A stretch of DNA of 64,000 nucleotides. Source: Buddleja alternifolia (taxonomy: Eukaryota; Streptophyta; Magnoliopsida; Lamiales; Scrophulariaceae). Shown here one piece after another: positions 46,546-57,386 of this stretch. The position numbers and the translations under genes are program-made. Positions within the stretch are counted from its first letter, which is position 1, and every line of letters begins with the position of its first letter. Below the pieces are notes generated by a model. It saw nothing but the letters and a program-made list of their open reading frames with translations, was not told where the DNA came from and made no database searches. Location: NCBI GenBank assembly GCA_019426215.1, contig CM033400.1, positions 16,786,568-16,850,567 on the forward strand, in the 5' to 3' direction.

Positions 46546-48196
46546 AACATTGATCGTCCCGAGCAATGATAAAGCATAGAAAAAAGATCAAGAACAACAA
46601 CCAAAGTGAGATAAAAACAAAAACAAGAAGGATAAATTCACTTTCGTGGAGTGAACAATTACACTTAGTATGTGTAACAAGCCTTTAAACCTTTAAATTA
46701 CCCAAAAAGAACGAGTTATAGTCTCGTGAGGGTTTGCAGACGATGTACCCACAAAATCTAACAAATTTCAGACGCAACCAAATCAATGCACATCAACATA
46801 ATTAACAAGAACTAATGGCACAAAATCATCCTTTTAAAGCTCAAAATTATATATACATATCAATTAATTTTGCTCATGTGACACCAATACTTGAAAAGAC
46901 TCCCTAGTGTAGTGAAAATAAATCTAAGGTATTATAGTCGAGAGGTATCCCTACCAATTTTTGGACATTATTCCCATATCTATCAACTTTTGATCAAACA
47001 CAAGGTACAAAAATCATAGAAAACCTCATAGCCATTTAAATTCCATTACTTCAAATATTCAAATTTTAAACTCATATGAAACTTCAATTAAATTCATTGA
47101 GGCTAGATCATGTGCAATGTCTTATTCCATTAGGCTTTCTATGGCACCCATGTAACAAACTTTAGATCAATGACTCCCAAACTAGATAGTTTTAGGGTAT
47201 TAAGTGTATAGACACTGCTAAAGATTTAATCACTCGAGTGTCAAAAGCCACGAAACAAAATTAGATCTTTTATTCAATTAAACTTTTTTGACTTGAGCTT
47301 AGCTCAAATTAGCATAATAGTACAGTATGTAGGCATGAAACTTTTCACCTCCAATACATATTAGTCTGACCATTTTTTGTCATACAAAATTCAACCTTTT
47401 CATTCATTTAGAATACAAAATTAACTAATCATCTTATAACCTTATGAAAGAATCTATAAGCCAATATTTTTAGGAAAAATTCCTTAAGTGTCTCGAGATG
47501 GTTATCCTCTCAACTCATGTACCCTCGACTTATGTGCAATGTGAATCATCTAGGAAATTCAATCCTAGTCTAGGGTCTCCACGAGCAATTTCAAAAATAA
47601 ATATGTTCCATTAAATTCAAATTGTGTCACGAAATCATGCCTTTTTTTCCAATATAATCAATCTCAATGCATCAATTGGAAGGACTAAAAATTTTTCATG
47701 CTTGATTTTCTCTTAACATAAAAGCATTTATCCCAAAAATTTCAAAAATAGACACTCCTCCCCCAAACTTAACTTAAAACACATGATATGAATTCTTTAA
47801 TACTTTCCTACCCCCAAACTTAACTCCAACATTGCCCCCAATGTTGCACAAGCTAAAACATGGAAATGAAAAAATAAAAGAAAGAAAAAGAAAAATACTA
47901 CCAACTAGGATGTTGAAAAGCAAACCTAAATTCCTCATGCGTATTTTTTGTGCAAGTTCAATGAAAAAGCTCCTATTCCAATATCGTTCCAACTCTAGCA
48001 ATTTAAAGAGATAACTACTAATCATCACAAAACTCAAACACGCATCAAAATATCCAATATAATCAACATAAATAAGAAAAACATAACATAATATCCATAA
48101 ATTTAAAAACAAAAAAACAAAACATAAAAACTAATAAAAATAAAAACCAACATCCATCAAAATAAAATAAAACAGATAACATAAATCTAGGTTGTC
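46546..48196 (-). other. Untranslated 3' region of element F with two more PPT-like tracts
   Basis: A/T-rich sequence without a convincing gene. The minus-strand PPT-like AAGTTTGGGGG motifs are at 47757-47771 and 47808-47821. The 112-codon hydrophobic frame at 47774-48112 overlaps these tracts, is T-rich and is probably not a gene. Confidence 0.6.
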
Positions 48197-49466
48197 ACTA
48201 CTCATCAGCCTCAACATCATCATCATCTTCCTCGTCATCCTCATCATCCAAGTCATCCTCATCAAACATGTAATCACCAGGGGTCGAAGTAGGGGCAGGC
48301 AGACAGTGGAACTCGGGGTCAGCGGAGTAGGCATAGAAAGATCTTCCTGCAGATAAATCCATCTCTAAAGCTAGCTGCCTCTGGTACTGGCTCATCAGCT
48401 GGAAATTAGCCGTGTTCAACGACACCCCCATCTGAAAAGTGTTCTCCAGTGCAGTCATGCGGGTCTATAGATGGCTAACATTCCTCCTCAGATCAGTCCT
48501 AATAGTCAATGCTGGTGCAACTGCTGATCTCGAACTCTGACCCTGTGAAGCCTTTGTCTTCTTTCCCCCTGTAGGTGCATTTTTCTTCTCGGAGTAGTTT
48601 ATAGGAACACCACAGTCCTCAGAGACATCATCCTCAAACTCCGACACCTAAGTAGTTTGATATAGTGTTGTAATCAAAGAAGGGAAGATGAATGGGGTCT
48701 TCTTCTTCGTCACCTTCTTTTCCTTTTTCTTCCTCTTCTTCCCTTCCTCCTTTCCAAATTTTTTAATCTGACCCATTAAAGCCTTGTGAATCAGAGTCAC
48801 AAAATTAATCGTCTTCTGCTGTATAATGGCATGACCAGCATAGCCCTATCCCTTGTCACTTTTGATTTATTCGTAGTCGGAAGAATACAGTGGCGAATCA
48901 TCTAGTACCAAAACCACGCCATGGGTGTCAGATCCCCTTGGCGAAGATGACTACCCCCACCTAACCACTCAGAGCCCTCTACTGTAATAACCTCCCGAAC
49001 TGTTTCTTAATCCACTGATATCGCCCAAAATCACCGAGCATTGCAGTATACTCACACTCATCTGGTACTGTCAGTCCAGTACTGCTCAGTATATGCTCGG
49101 CTGATATGTCGACCACATTACCACTAACCCAAATGTGGTTCACAATCAAGTATTCCTCCCTTCGGTAAATTTATGTCGCGTGGACGTAAAACTCTTGAAC
49201 CCATTATACCATTATCTTTTGTGGCTCCTCGTAAAATTGCTCTAGCATATGGAACCGGAGACACCAGTGACTGGCTTAGAAAGCCTTATAATTTGACGCT
49301 CCTTGTGAATCGCCCAGGTAGTCAACTATATGTAAATGCTCTATACCGCCAGGTTATCAAACCTGGGATCCAACTGCTCACTCTCCGCCCCCTGTGTAAC
49401 CTCGGGCATAGGGTTTGGAACCCTGGACGAACTACCCACTGCTCCTCCACCTCTTGTCCTCACCAT
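48197..49466 (-). pseudogene. Accessory gene of F, resembling plant putative transposon protein family
   Basis: The start Met is at 49466 (MVRTRGGGAVGSSSRVPN), an Arg/Gly/Ser-rich N-terminus. In-frame stops and frameshifts follow after 41 codons, but the protein can be traced to about 420 residues. A central part has EFYVHAT and WVSGNVVDISAEHILSSTGL. There is then a block around HKALMGQIKK with a Lys-rich run, FIFPSLITTLYQTT, a Gln-rich segment (QLMSQYQRQLALEM) and an acidic tail of Asp/Glu at 48197-48270. This order fits the family annotated in plants as putative plant transposon protein (Pfam Transposase_33, recalled, not searched). The function of this family is not known. It lies downstream of protease and upstream of the PPT, where env-like genes sit in Athila elements. 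Confidence 0.55.
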
Positions 49467-50530
49467 TTTTCAGGATTCAAAAATGAATTTCAACCCAACT
49501 TTACTACTGCTTCAACAACAATCCTCAACCTTCAACCAAACGAAACCAAGCAATAACTCCACACAAACCACAAATTCGCACAACCTCACAGTATATCCAC
49601 AACAACAAGCCCCACACGACTTTTAAAAGAAAATATTGTTGAGAAATTTGAGCCAATCACTCACCAGACAGACATGAATTTTGTAAAGTGGAGACTCAAA
49701 TTCGAACGTTGTGATGTCCACGTTCAAACGTCGCAGCTAGGGCGCGACTCTTCTGCTGCTCAGACGGAGATTGCAGCGCAGATAGAGAGAAACATTTGGG
49801 GTAAATGGGGTGATGTGTGGGTGTTTATTTTGGTCAAAGATTGAGTTTTTAAAGTGAAAATTTTGTGAATTTGAAAGGTTTTGACGTTTAGGGGAGGTGT
49901 TTTGAAAGTTTGGGACTGTTGGGGGTGTATTAACTAGTCCGAGCATTTTAAAATGAAGAGACCCAATGTTTGAGTTTTAATATATATATTTTTTTAAAAT
50001 TGGGCTCCACGTTCGAATGTTATGAATCTAAATGTTCGAACATTGAGTACTGTTTCACGCCCGAACATTGTGCAGATCACGTCCGAACGTTTCGCTCATG
50101 AAATTGTTTTTTGTTTCAAAAAGTGTTACACCACTCCAAACTGTAAAACTTGATGGTTTTATGCCATGCCTAGGACTTAGTATCTGCAAAACATAAAAAC
50201 AAAAAAAATCAAAAGACGAAAATGACTGACTAAAACAGAACAAAAAGAAAACAAAAAAAAATTTAAATGCTTGGGTTGCCTCCCAAGAAGCGCATGTTTA
50301 GAGTCCATAGCTTGACTTTCCAAATTATTTCAAGGAGGTTCCCAAAGTGGACTGCATGACTCGTCCACCTTCCTATCAGTTTACTGGTAATGATCTTGCA
50401 GTATCAATCAGACAATTCCCTAATAGTTTCTTTTTAAACTCCTTGTGACTTATTTCTCGAGGATCATCTGAAGAATGTTTCTGTAGTCTCTTAACACTCA
50501 AAGGATTACCTGTATCTAATTACGAATAAG
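49467..50530 (-). other. Spacer of F between accessory gene and protease, with palindromic units
   Basis: Non-coding. The minus strand has TTGGGAGGCAACCCAAG at about 50272-50288, a block typical downstream of pol in Athila-type elements. Palindromic units of the ACGTTCGAACGT type start at 49698, 49720, 50009, 50032, 50057 and 50079. Confidence 0.6.
49698..50090. repeat. Palindromic units in the spacer of F (two groups)
   Basis: The first group is 49698 and 49720 (step 22). The second is 50009, 50032, 50057 and 50079 (steps 23, 25, 22). Units include ACGTTCAAACGT, ATGTTCGAACAT (a perfect palindrome) and ACGTCCGAACGT. Confidence 0.75.
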
Positions 50531-51250
50531 TTAAATAAGCACATAAATGACGTTTTTCTTTGAACGCGTTGAGACTTTTTTTTTTGGTCCCATATTCAAG
50601 ATTAACTTATCATTTAACTTATCAAGTTTGGCCTTACCAGTGGCTAGGAAAGAGTTTCCTAGGATCAAAGGTGTGGTACAGAAATCGTCCCTGTCGCCAA
50701 TCACAAAATCTACTGGGAAGTGGTATTTGACAATCTTTACTAGTACATCCTCGATGACTCCCTTCAAGCAGTTAAAGGACTCGTCTTCGAGTTTGAACAC
50801 CATGTCTGATGGAGTTAATTCGCCAAATCCCAACTTCTTGAACCGTGTGTAAGGAAGCATATTATATCTGGTTTTACTCATTCAGAATAACATGATCCAA
50901 TTTTGTTTCTCCTATAGTGCATGAGATAGATAATGGTTCTGCATCTTTATGCTGCAATGACATTTTTGCGGTAGTGGTTACCAGGCAACCTTCCTTCCAA
51001 GATTGTTTATTCATCAGAATATCCCTTGACAATTTTGAGATACACTACATCTGCAAAATAGACTAGATAAGGGGTTTGTTGACCTTCACCTTCCGTAAAT
51101 CATCCAGGATTTGATCAAACTTGCTCCTCTCTCTTTCCAGGGCCAACGGGAATGGTAAACGAAACTTTTTAGATGGAGAAAAAGTGGAAACAGATTTATC
51201 GGGACTACATCTAACTGCACAGGACATCCGAACGCCAGGTGTCTCCACGT
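50531..51250 (-). pseudogene. Element F gag C-terminus and aspartic protease (Athila type), degraded
   Basis: The minus-strand frame 50881-50531 matches the protease domain of Athila-like gypsy elements: YNMLPYTRFKKLGFGELTPS, GVIEDVLVKI, FPVDFVIGD and PLILGNSFLATGKAKLD are the classic blocks. The region upstream (to 51250) has the FRLPFPLALERERSKFDQIL stretch that precedes the protease. The active-site DxGA motif expected before NMLPY is not readable (the frame there has LNE and a stop). No RT follows. The frame ends at 50531 and the spacer begins. Confidence 0.75.
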
Positions 51251-51371
51251 TCGAACGGTGAGTGTAGAACGTTCAGACGTCCTGATTGAGATGTTCGGAT
51301 GTCAACAGTGGCTCATCGAATTTCAACTCATTCACACACGCTCGAACGTTGAGTATGTCACGTTCGGACAT
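51224..51371. repeat. Palindromic units in the gag region of F
   Basis: Units start at 51224, 51247, 51269, 51291, then 51338 and 51360 (steps 23, 22, 22, gap, 22). Examples are ACGTTCGAACGG, ACGTTCAGACGT, ATGTTCGGATGT and ACGCTCGAACGT. They lie within degraded coding sequence between leader and protease. Confidence 0.75.
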
Positions 51372-51828
51372 TGCTTTCTGGGCGTGAATTTCTGGACTTT
51401 CTGCTTGCTCTTCTTCACTTCCTCCAGTGTCGTGACACTCTAGGATTGTTCCTCAGCTTCCTTTTCGTTCCCTATTGATACTTCCTCTAATATTTTAGCA
51501 AGGTTAATACGAGACAAATTCTCAATCTGAAGCCTTGTTTCTCTCAACCCTTGATAGAATTCCCTCATTGACTAAATCCCTATAAGTAAAATTGGGTTTT
51601 GAAATCGGGACATGGTCGTGCATCTGATTCTATTGCTAACTGACATCAGCTATCACCGGCACAGTAATTGGCATGGGTGAAACATCCCAAGGACGCGGTG
51701 GAACTACTAATGGTTTCATATCTCTGATAGTTTTTTGTAACGAGGTGATTTTTTCTTTCAGCAATTAACTGAGAAATTTTGGCGCCATTCTTAGACTTGC
51801 AATTAAATCAAAAACTAAAATAAGCAAA
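51251..51828 (-). other. Leader and N-terminal gag remnant of F
   Basis: Degraded sequence with short gag-like segments (minus-strand CCATTAGTAGTTCCACCGCG block, 51700). No continuous frame is present. Confidence 0.5.
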
Positions 51829-51846
51829 TCCCCGGCAACGGTGCCA
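51829..51846 (-). other. PBS of element F (tRNA-Asp)
   Basis: The plus strand TCCCCGGCAACGGTGCCA equals the 3' end of plant tRNA-Asp with one change (GTGCCA for GCGCCA). It lies 6 bp inside the 5' LTR. This PBS is typical of Athila/Tat gypsy elements. Confidence 0.85.
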
Positions 51847-51852
51847 AAAACT

Positions 51853-53161
51853 TGATGCAACCCAATCTTGTATTTAACAGCAAGAGGACTGATTGCGTAT
51901 AGTAATAAAGTGGACAATTAAGTTCGGGATGTCGAACCCACAGAGATTTGTATTTTAGTTTTATGAGAAATAATGCAAGTATGAAATTGACTTTTTATAA
52001 ACAACAAGGAATTTAATTAACCAGAACATAACTATAATAATAATAAGAACAATAGTGATAAAAAGCGATTAAGTCTCATACATCAGCACAGATTTACTCG
52101 TTCCATATATGATTGTTATTTCATTGAGTTATTAGACTATGATGCTATGGTGGAAAATTCCTTATGATTATTATCACACGGATCCCTCGCTCATGATAAC
52201 CTATACTAGATTGGTTGTAGCAATCTCTACTACTTGCATTAGACACTAGAATTTTCCTCAAATTTATTCAGATTCATCCCTCCAAGTAAACTCGGCTAAC
52301 AGCATCCGGAGTACATAGCTATCTCTAGCATCAACTGGCTTAGAAGATATTATGATTTTCTCACCCTAATTTACTTTCTCCCTAACAGATAAACTAGGCA
52401 ATAATTCAACACATGGTAGCTAATCATATGAAGATGATAAAAACACAAAAATCACTATACATAGCAATCATAGAATTAACTTAAATCAAACAACTATAAT
52501 ATATTATTTAAGATCAATTCAGCCTTTGTATGGTCTTAATCTAAGAAATTAGTTCATTACTATAAAAGAAAAGATACAAAGAAAAAGATAAATATTTATA
52601 GACAAAAATCTATCTAGATCTCAGAAACTCCCTTGTATAGAAGATGATCTTCTTCCTTCTTCTTGTTCTTCAAGACTATGTAATCTTAATCCAAAAGTAA
52701 CCAAGAATAAATCTAAACTAAACTTAACCTTGATCTAATTAACATGTATTTCCTACCTACTGAAAAACACTCTTCTTTTCTGCTTCTGCATCTTGTATTT
52801 ATAGGTGTAGTATTGGAAGAGTCCGTTTAGGTTTAGAATTGAAAATTTTCAAAACTGTTCTGGCGACATCAACGTTTGAACGTTACACCGCCTGGCGTCT
52901 GTGCGTAAACTCTTTTCACGTTCGTGCGTAATTCCTCTCGGCGTTCGAACGTTAAGAAACTCCACGTTCAAACGTTGCATCCTGAATCTTTGGTTTTCCA
53001 GGGAATACATACTTTACTCCCTTATTTTCCTCAATTGTGATGATTTATGCCTGACTTCAAATATTAAACTCATTACATGCATTTGTGGCATAAATTACTC
53101 ATAATCAAGCTTAAACCATATGAAATCATGAGATCAAATTACGTAAATCTCAACCCTATCA
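51853..53161 (-). repeat. 5' LTR of element F (1309 bp)
   Basis: It starts TGATGCAACCC and ends CCCTATCA on the plus strand. Its five-unit array is given separately. Confidence 0.88.
52872..52975. repeat. Five palindromic units at exact 23-bp steps (5' LTR of F)
   Basis: Units start at 52872, 52895, 52918, 52941 and 52964 (ACGTTTGAACGT, GCGTCTGTGCGT, ACGTTCGTGCGT, GCGTTCGAACGT, ACGTTCAAACGT). Spacing is identical to that in the other LTR, while the units have kept more of the palindrome here. Confidence 0.85.
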
Positions 53162-53166
53162 ACTTG

Positions 53167-54374
53167 TGATACTGAACGAGTTATGAGAGTAGTTAGATCC
53201 ATTTCACCATTTGGTGAGATCAACCTCGAAGTGTGGTTTAAAAGGACAAGTGGCAATTGTTTGGTGATTGCCAATAGGGGATTCACTGTCTCGGATAGTC
53301 ACAAGTTAATGTCCTGTGCGATCATAGGTAAATGAAATTATAAGTTTTTGGCCAAAGCAGGAGAACTAACTTATGTATAGTACATAAGGGTAGTTCAGTA
53401 ATTTCATCTTACTCTGATTCCCTAAAGCACATCATCGAGTCCTATGAGTTTGACATAATCCATGACTCTCACTCGATCGGGATGTTACAGTGAAGGGCTT
53501 ATATTCATATGGTATCTGTGACCTAAAGGTTCGTATTGACCTTTTCATTTCAATTGGGTTTCGATGTGAGTCCACGTGACTGGCTTAGTAACACTCACAT
53601 CCTTGGTTTTCTCCCAATGGCAATTGAAACGAACCTAGAGAGTCGCGTTTAAAAAGAATTGAGCGAAGAAAATTTTTTCATTGTCAAATATATGAATTAG
53701 GTAATTTGCTATTTGATGAGCAAATTAATTTATTTAATTAATTGGATTAATGGAAATAAATTAATTATAATAAATAAATAGACTTATTTATTATACTCAT
53801 TCTTTTATTAAATAATTAGATTATTTAATTTAGTTGATTATTAATTAGAATTATATTTTAATTGGATTAAAATATGTTAGACCTTATTAATAATTGGACT
53901 AAGTTGAAAGTCAACTTAGCCCAATGAGGATGAGGATGGGCGTGTATTAGGCGTGTAGGAGGAGATTGATGGGCTCAAGGAATTAGTTAATTCCAAGCCC
54001 ATCACTCCTTATATATACCTAACACTGGTTCAGTCAAAGCCTAACTCTCACATTAGACTTGACAACAAAGAAAGAAGAAGAGAAAAATCTCTCTCTCCTC
54101 CCCTAAGAAGCCGTCGGCCATAGTGGTGCAAAAGGTGGTGGATTTTTCTTCAAAGTTCGTTTCGGCGTGATATCTAGAAGCAGGGGTTTGGAATTGCAGC
54201 TACCCGAAAGATTAAGTCTTCAATCAAATCAAAAGGTTAGTGAAAAAGATAAAATTAGATTTCATCATCATGTTATTTTCGAAATATGTAAAATCATTAA
54301 AACCCCAAAGTGATCCGATAGTGAATCCGGTATGTTTTATTGTTTTCGCTGCGCATGAACCAGGATTCACAACT
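53167..54374 (+). repeat. 5' LTR of E, part 3, with TATA-like box
   Basis: It continues the LTR after the ACTTG duplication of F and ends CACAACT at 54374, with the terminal CA mutated to CT. A TATATATA at 54010-54017, about 360 bp from the end and followed by a C/T-rich stretch, is the likely core promoter. Confidence 0.82.
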
Positions 54375-54375
54375 G

Positions 54376-54388
54376 TGGTATCAGAGCC
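54376..54388 (+). other. PBS of element E (initiator tRNA-Met)
   Basis: TGGTATCAGAGCC, one base after the LTR. Confidence 0.92.
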
Positions 54389-56265
54389 AACTTTTGGCAT
54401 TTAATGATTTTTTTTTATATGAATATGTTGGATTTCATGTTTATGATGAAATTTTTTTATTAGATTGATATTTTTCATGGTTAGATTTATTTTTTGAAAG
54501 TTAAATATGAACCGAAACTTTGATTGTATGGTTTATGTTTTGAATGTAAGTCAAGTTTTTGTATTGAATATGAATATGTGATGAAAAATTTAATTAGATT
54601 AATAATTTGCATGGTTAGATTTGATTTTTGAAAGTCAAATTTGAGCCGAAAATTTGATTGTGTGATTTATGTTTTGAATGTAAATCAAGTTTTGGTATTG
54701 GATATGAATTTATGAATGAAAATGAATATGTGGTTTTGAAAATTGCTGAATTTCGGCTCAGGGAGTCGAGACGGCGCTGCCTGACGGGCAGTGCATGCTA
54801 TGCGCGCGGCCCATTAGGGCCACACGATCGGATCGCAATTTCATTTTATTATTTTTCAAAAACTTAGAACCGCGATTTCCACCCATGGGTTTGACCCACG
54901 GGTCAACCCATGGGTTAACCAAAATTTTAAAATAAGATAAAATATTTATTTTAAAATGGTTTTAAAATTAATTAAAGAGTAAAATAATTTTTGAAATTAA
55001 TTTTATGCCTAATTTTAAATTGGATTTGTAATTAAAATTAATCATAGTACAAAGAAAATTATTTTGAATTAAATTCTTTGTCGAATCAATTGGGAATTGA
55101 TTCGTTGAAACTAAATTGGATTTATTATCAAATGGGATTAGAGTTGAATTAAATTGTTAATTGGATTTATATTAATTCAATTATTTTCAAACCACACTTA
55201 ATTAAAATTGAATTTTTAATTTAATTCTTTTTGAAAGAACTCAAACGTATTAGCTATCATTTAATCTTTTGATGCATGATATTGTGGGATGCCTTCCATG
55301 GACTAATTTTATTTATGAGTTTTGTTTTCTGGGTTGTATCGGGTCTTTGGTACCCACCAATTTGTATTTTAATTTTTATAGAAATTTATATACGATGCAT
55401 TTTTGTCTATGTAATTAGAATATGACCTTTTTGGAAGAAGATCTGCTTGGAGCTGGAAGGCCTCAAAGTTAGACATAGGTTAGATCTTATAGGTCCCCTA
55501 ACCCTGGATTAAGCCATTGGCTTGACTCAATCTAGATAAGTCCATGGAAAGCATGTGCAATAAAATTGCTAGACGTTTTCTATTTTATAATTCATGGATG
55601 CTATAAATGGATAATGTGCAAAGTGAGACCAATTAATCTCAAATTCTCCCATTTGATCAAAATACTTAATTTAGAATAAAAAGGAATTGGACATCCTGGA
55701 TCTCCATCAAACTTAGGAGAACTTAAATTAATGACAATATGCATAATTTCTTTCCAGTAAGTGGGAGTTATGCATTGGTACATTTATTTAAAATCTTTAA
55801 GTGCATAAGATGCCATCAATCGAAAGAAATTCCACCCCATATATCGATAGAGGGTTGCAAGGTGGAATTCAATTGTTAGATTGATTCGAAGTTGACGGGC
55901 CTAAGTTCAGATAGATCACAACCTATATATCGTTAAAGGGTTGCGGTCACGTGATCTATGAGCCAAATTAATGATTGAATCGCATGTTAGACGATGCTGG
56001 CAAGGATTGCCACTTTAATAAAATTAGTGAGCCATATATCGTTAAAGGGTTGCAAATGACCGACTTTATTAAAGAACTCAATCACTCACTATGAAGTCTT
56101 TTTAATGAGATTTTCGAATATTGCAGTGGGAGTGCAATGATTTGAAAAATGTATTGGGAGCCAAGTGAAAATTCAAAGTCCTGCCTAATTTTACTTGGTG
56201 TACAACATAATAACCTAATTGAATCTTTATTTATTCTCCACAGTTATTTTACTTTCTCTGTCAAA
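54389..56265 (+). other. Leader of element E
   Basis: A 1.9-kb untranslated region. A partly duplicated AAGTCAAATTTGAGCCGAAA block lies at 54490-54660, then a G/C-rich palindrome island (54760-54916), then A/T-rich sequence. The repeated CCATATATCG(T/A)T.AAGGGTTGC motif (55841, 55923, 56034) is a short interspersed repeat also present in leaders of B and C. Confidence 0.75.
54881..54916. repeat. Three adjacent palindromes in leader of E
   Basis: ACCCATGGGT (54881-54890), TTGACCC-AC-GGGTCAA (54891-54906) and AACCCATGGGTT (54905-54916) follow one another without spacer, about 500 bp downstream of the PBS. Nearby GGCCC-ATTA-GGGCC (about 54807-54820) forms a further hairpin. Confidence 0.82.
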
Positions 56266-56970
56266 ATGGTTAACAACCCTCTTAAAAAAATGCTTGAGAA
56301 AAATGTTCTCACTGGATCAAATTACCCTGATTGGATCAGAAGATTGAGAATTGTTTTCAATGATGAATCTTTGAAATATGTGCTGGAAACAAATCATCCT
56401 TCTAGGCTGGGTCCTAATGAGGATGATAAAGTTTGTCTTGCCTACAAGGATTGGATCTCTGATAATTATAAAGTCAGCAGATATATGTTGAGCTCTATGA
56501 GCAGCGAGCTGTAAAGCCACTATGAGAAGATGGATAGTGCCAGATCTATCATGCCGCGCTTAGAGGAGATTTTTGGAGAGCACGATCAGACCATTTGGTA
56601 TTTTATATCAAAGGAGCTCTTCAACATGAAGATGAAAGAATGAAAAGACGTGTCTGAACACGTCCTTAAGATGATTTCTTTGTTGGAGAAATTGAGATCT
56701 CTAGATTATTACATCGATTTTCATCTTCAAGTAGATCTCATTCTTCAATCTCTCCCTAAATCCTTCTCAGCATTTGTCATAGATTTTGATATGAATGACA
56801 TTGAAGGATCATTGGAAACATTGTTGGACAAGCTAATTAAACACTAGAGGTCATGGGGACCACATTGTGTGCCTGTAGCAGGACCACTAGGAGTGTCTAA
56901 ATTAGCTGGCCGTATCAGAAAGGAAAGATCTGGCAACATTTAAAGGTTCAAGGGAAATAGAAGCAAAAGG
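56266..56970 (+). pseudogene. Element E gag, with stop codons
   Basis: The start Met at 56266 (MVNNPLKKMLEKNVLTGSNY) agrees with gag of C and D. The frame is open to a TAA at 56512-56514, then continues in register with a TGA at about 56642, then 56650-56847 (HVLKMISLLEKLRSL, VDLILQSLPKSFSAF). The 39 codons upstream of the Met are not part of gag. Confidence 0.82.
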
Positions 56971-57386
56971 ATGGATATTTGCCTTCTTTGCAAAGAGACT
57001 GGTCACTGGAAACGTGACTGTCCAGCATTGAAAGCAATGGCACCTGTAGGTATAGAACTTTATGCTTTGGAAACTAATTGTTCTATGACTGTATTCTCCA
57101 CTTCATGGATTCTAGACTCAGGAGCTAGCGCTCATGTCTGTATTTTGAAACAGGATCTGGAAAGAAGTAGGATGCTCGAGGAGTAAGAAGTGATGATCTA
57201 TGTAGACATCGTACATAGTGTAGCAGTTACTTACATAGGATCCACTTCTTTATTTTTATCTACTGGACATTTACTAGTATTGGATGATTGCCTTGTTTTG
57301 CCCAATGGACAAAAAACATTTGTTCTATTCCTGTATTAGTTAGACTTGGATACGATTTCCGATTTTTGAACAATGTTTGCAGTATT
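56971..57386 (+). pseudogene. Element E zinc knuckle and protease, cut by solo LTR L
   Basis: An intact CCHC knuckle CLLCKETGHWKRDC is followed by protease LDSGASAHVC with the catalytic D-S-G. The frame ends at a TAA (57184-57186). The protease C-terminal part (LVLDDCLVLPNGQ) runs on with stops to 57386, where LTR L is inserted. Confidence 0.82.

Larger units (their letters stand above)
45215..53161 (-). mobile_element. Element F: non-autonomous Ty3/gypsy element (Athila/Tat-like), 7.9 kb
   Basis: A complete insertion with a perfect ACTTG duplication (45210-45214 and 53162-53166). LTRs are 45215-46530 and 51853-53161, with TGATG...CATCA ends. The PBS fits tRNA-Asp (51829-51846), a hallmark of Athila-type elements, and the PPT is AAGTTTGGGGGTG-type. 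From right to left: leader, degraded gag/protease (about 50531-51800), a GGGAGGCAACCC block (about 50272-50290), a separate gene (48197-49466), untranslated sequence with extra PPT-like tracts, PPT. I find no RT, RNase H or integrase motif. The LTRs look about 92-93 percent identical by eye. Confidence 0.85.

Noticed and set aside
47774..48112. 112-codon hydrophobic frame as an env-like transmembrane gene of F
   Set aside because: Hydrophobicity comes from T-rich DNA, it overlaps two polypurine tracts, and the preceding gene already ends at 48197.
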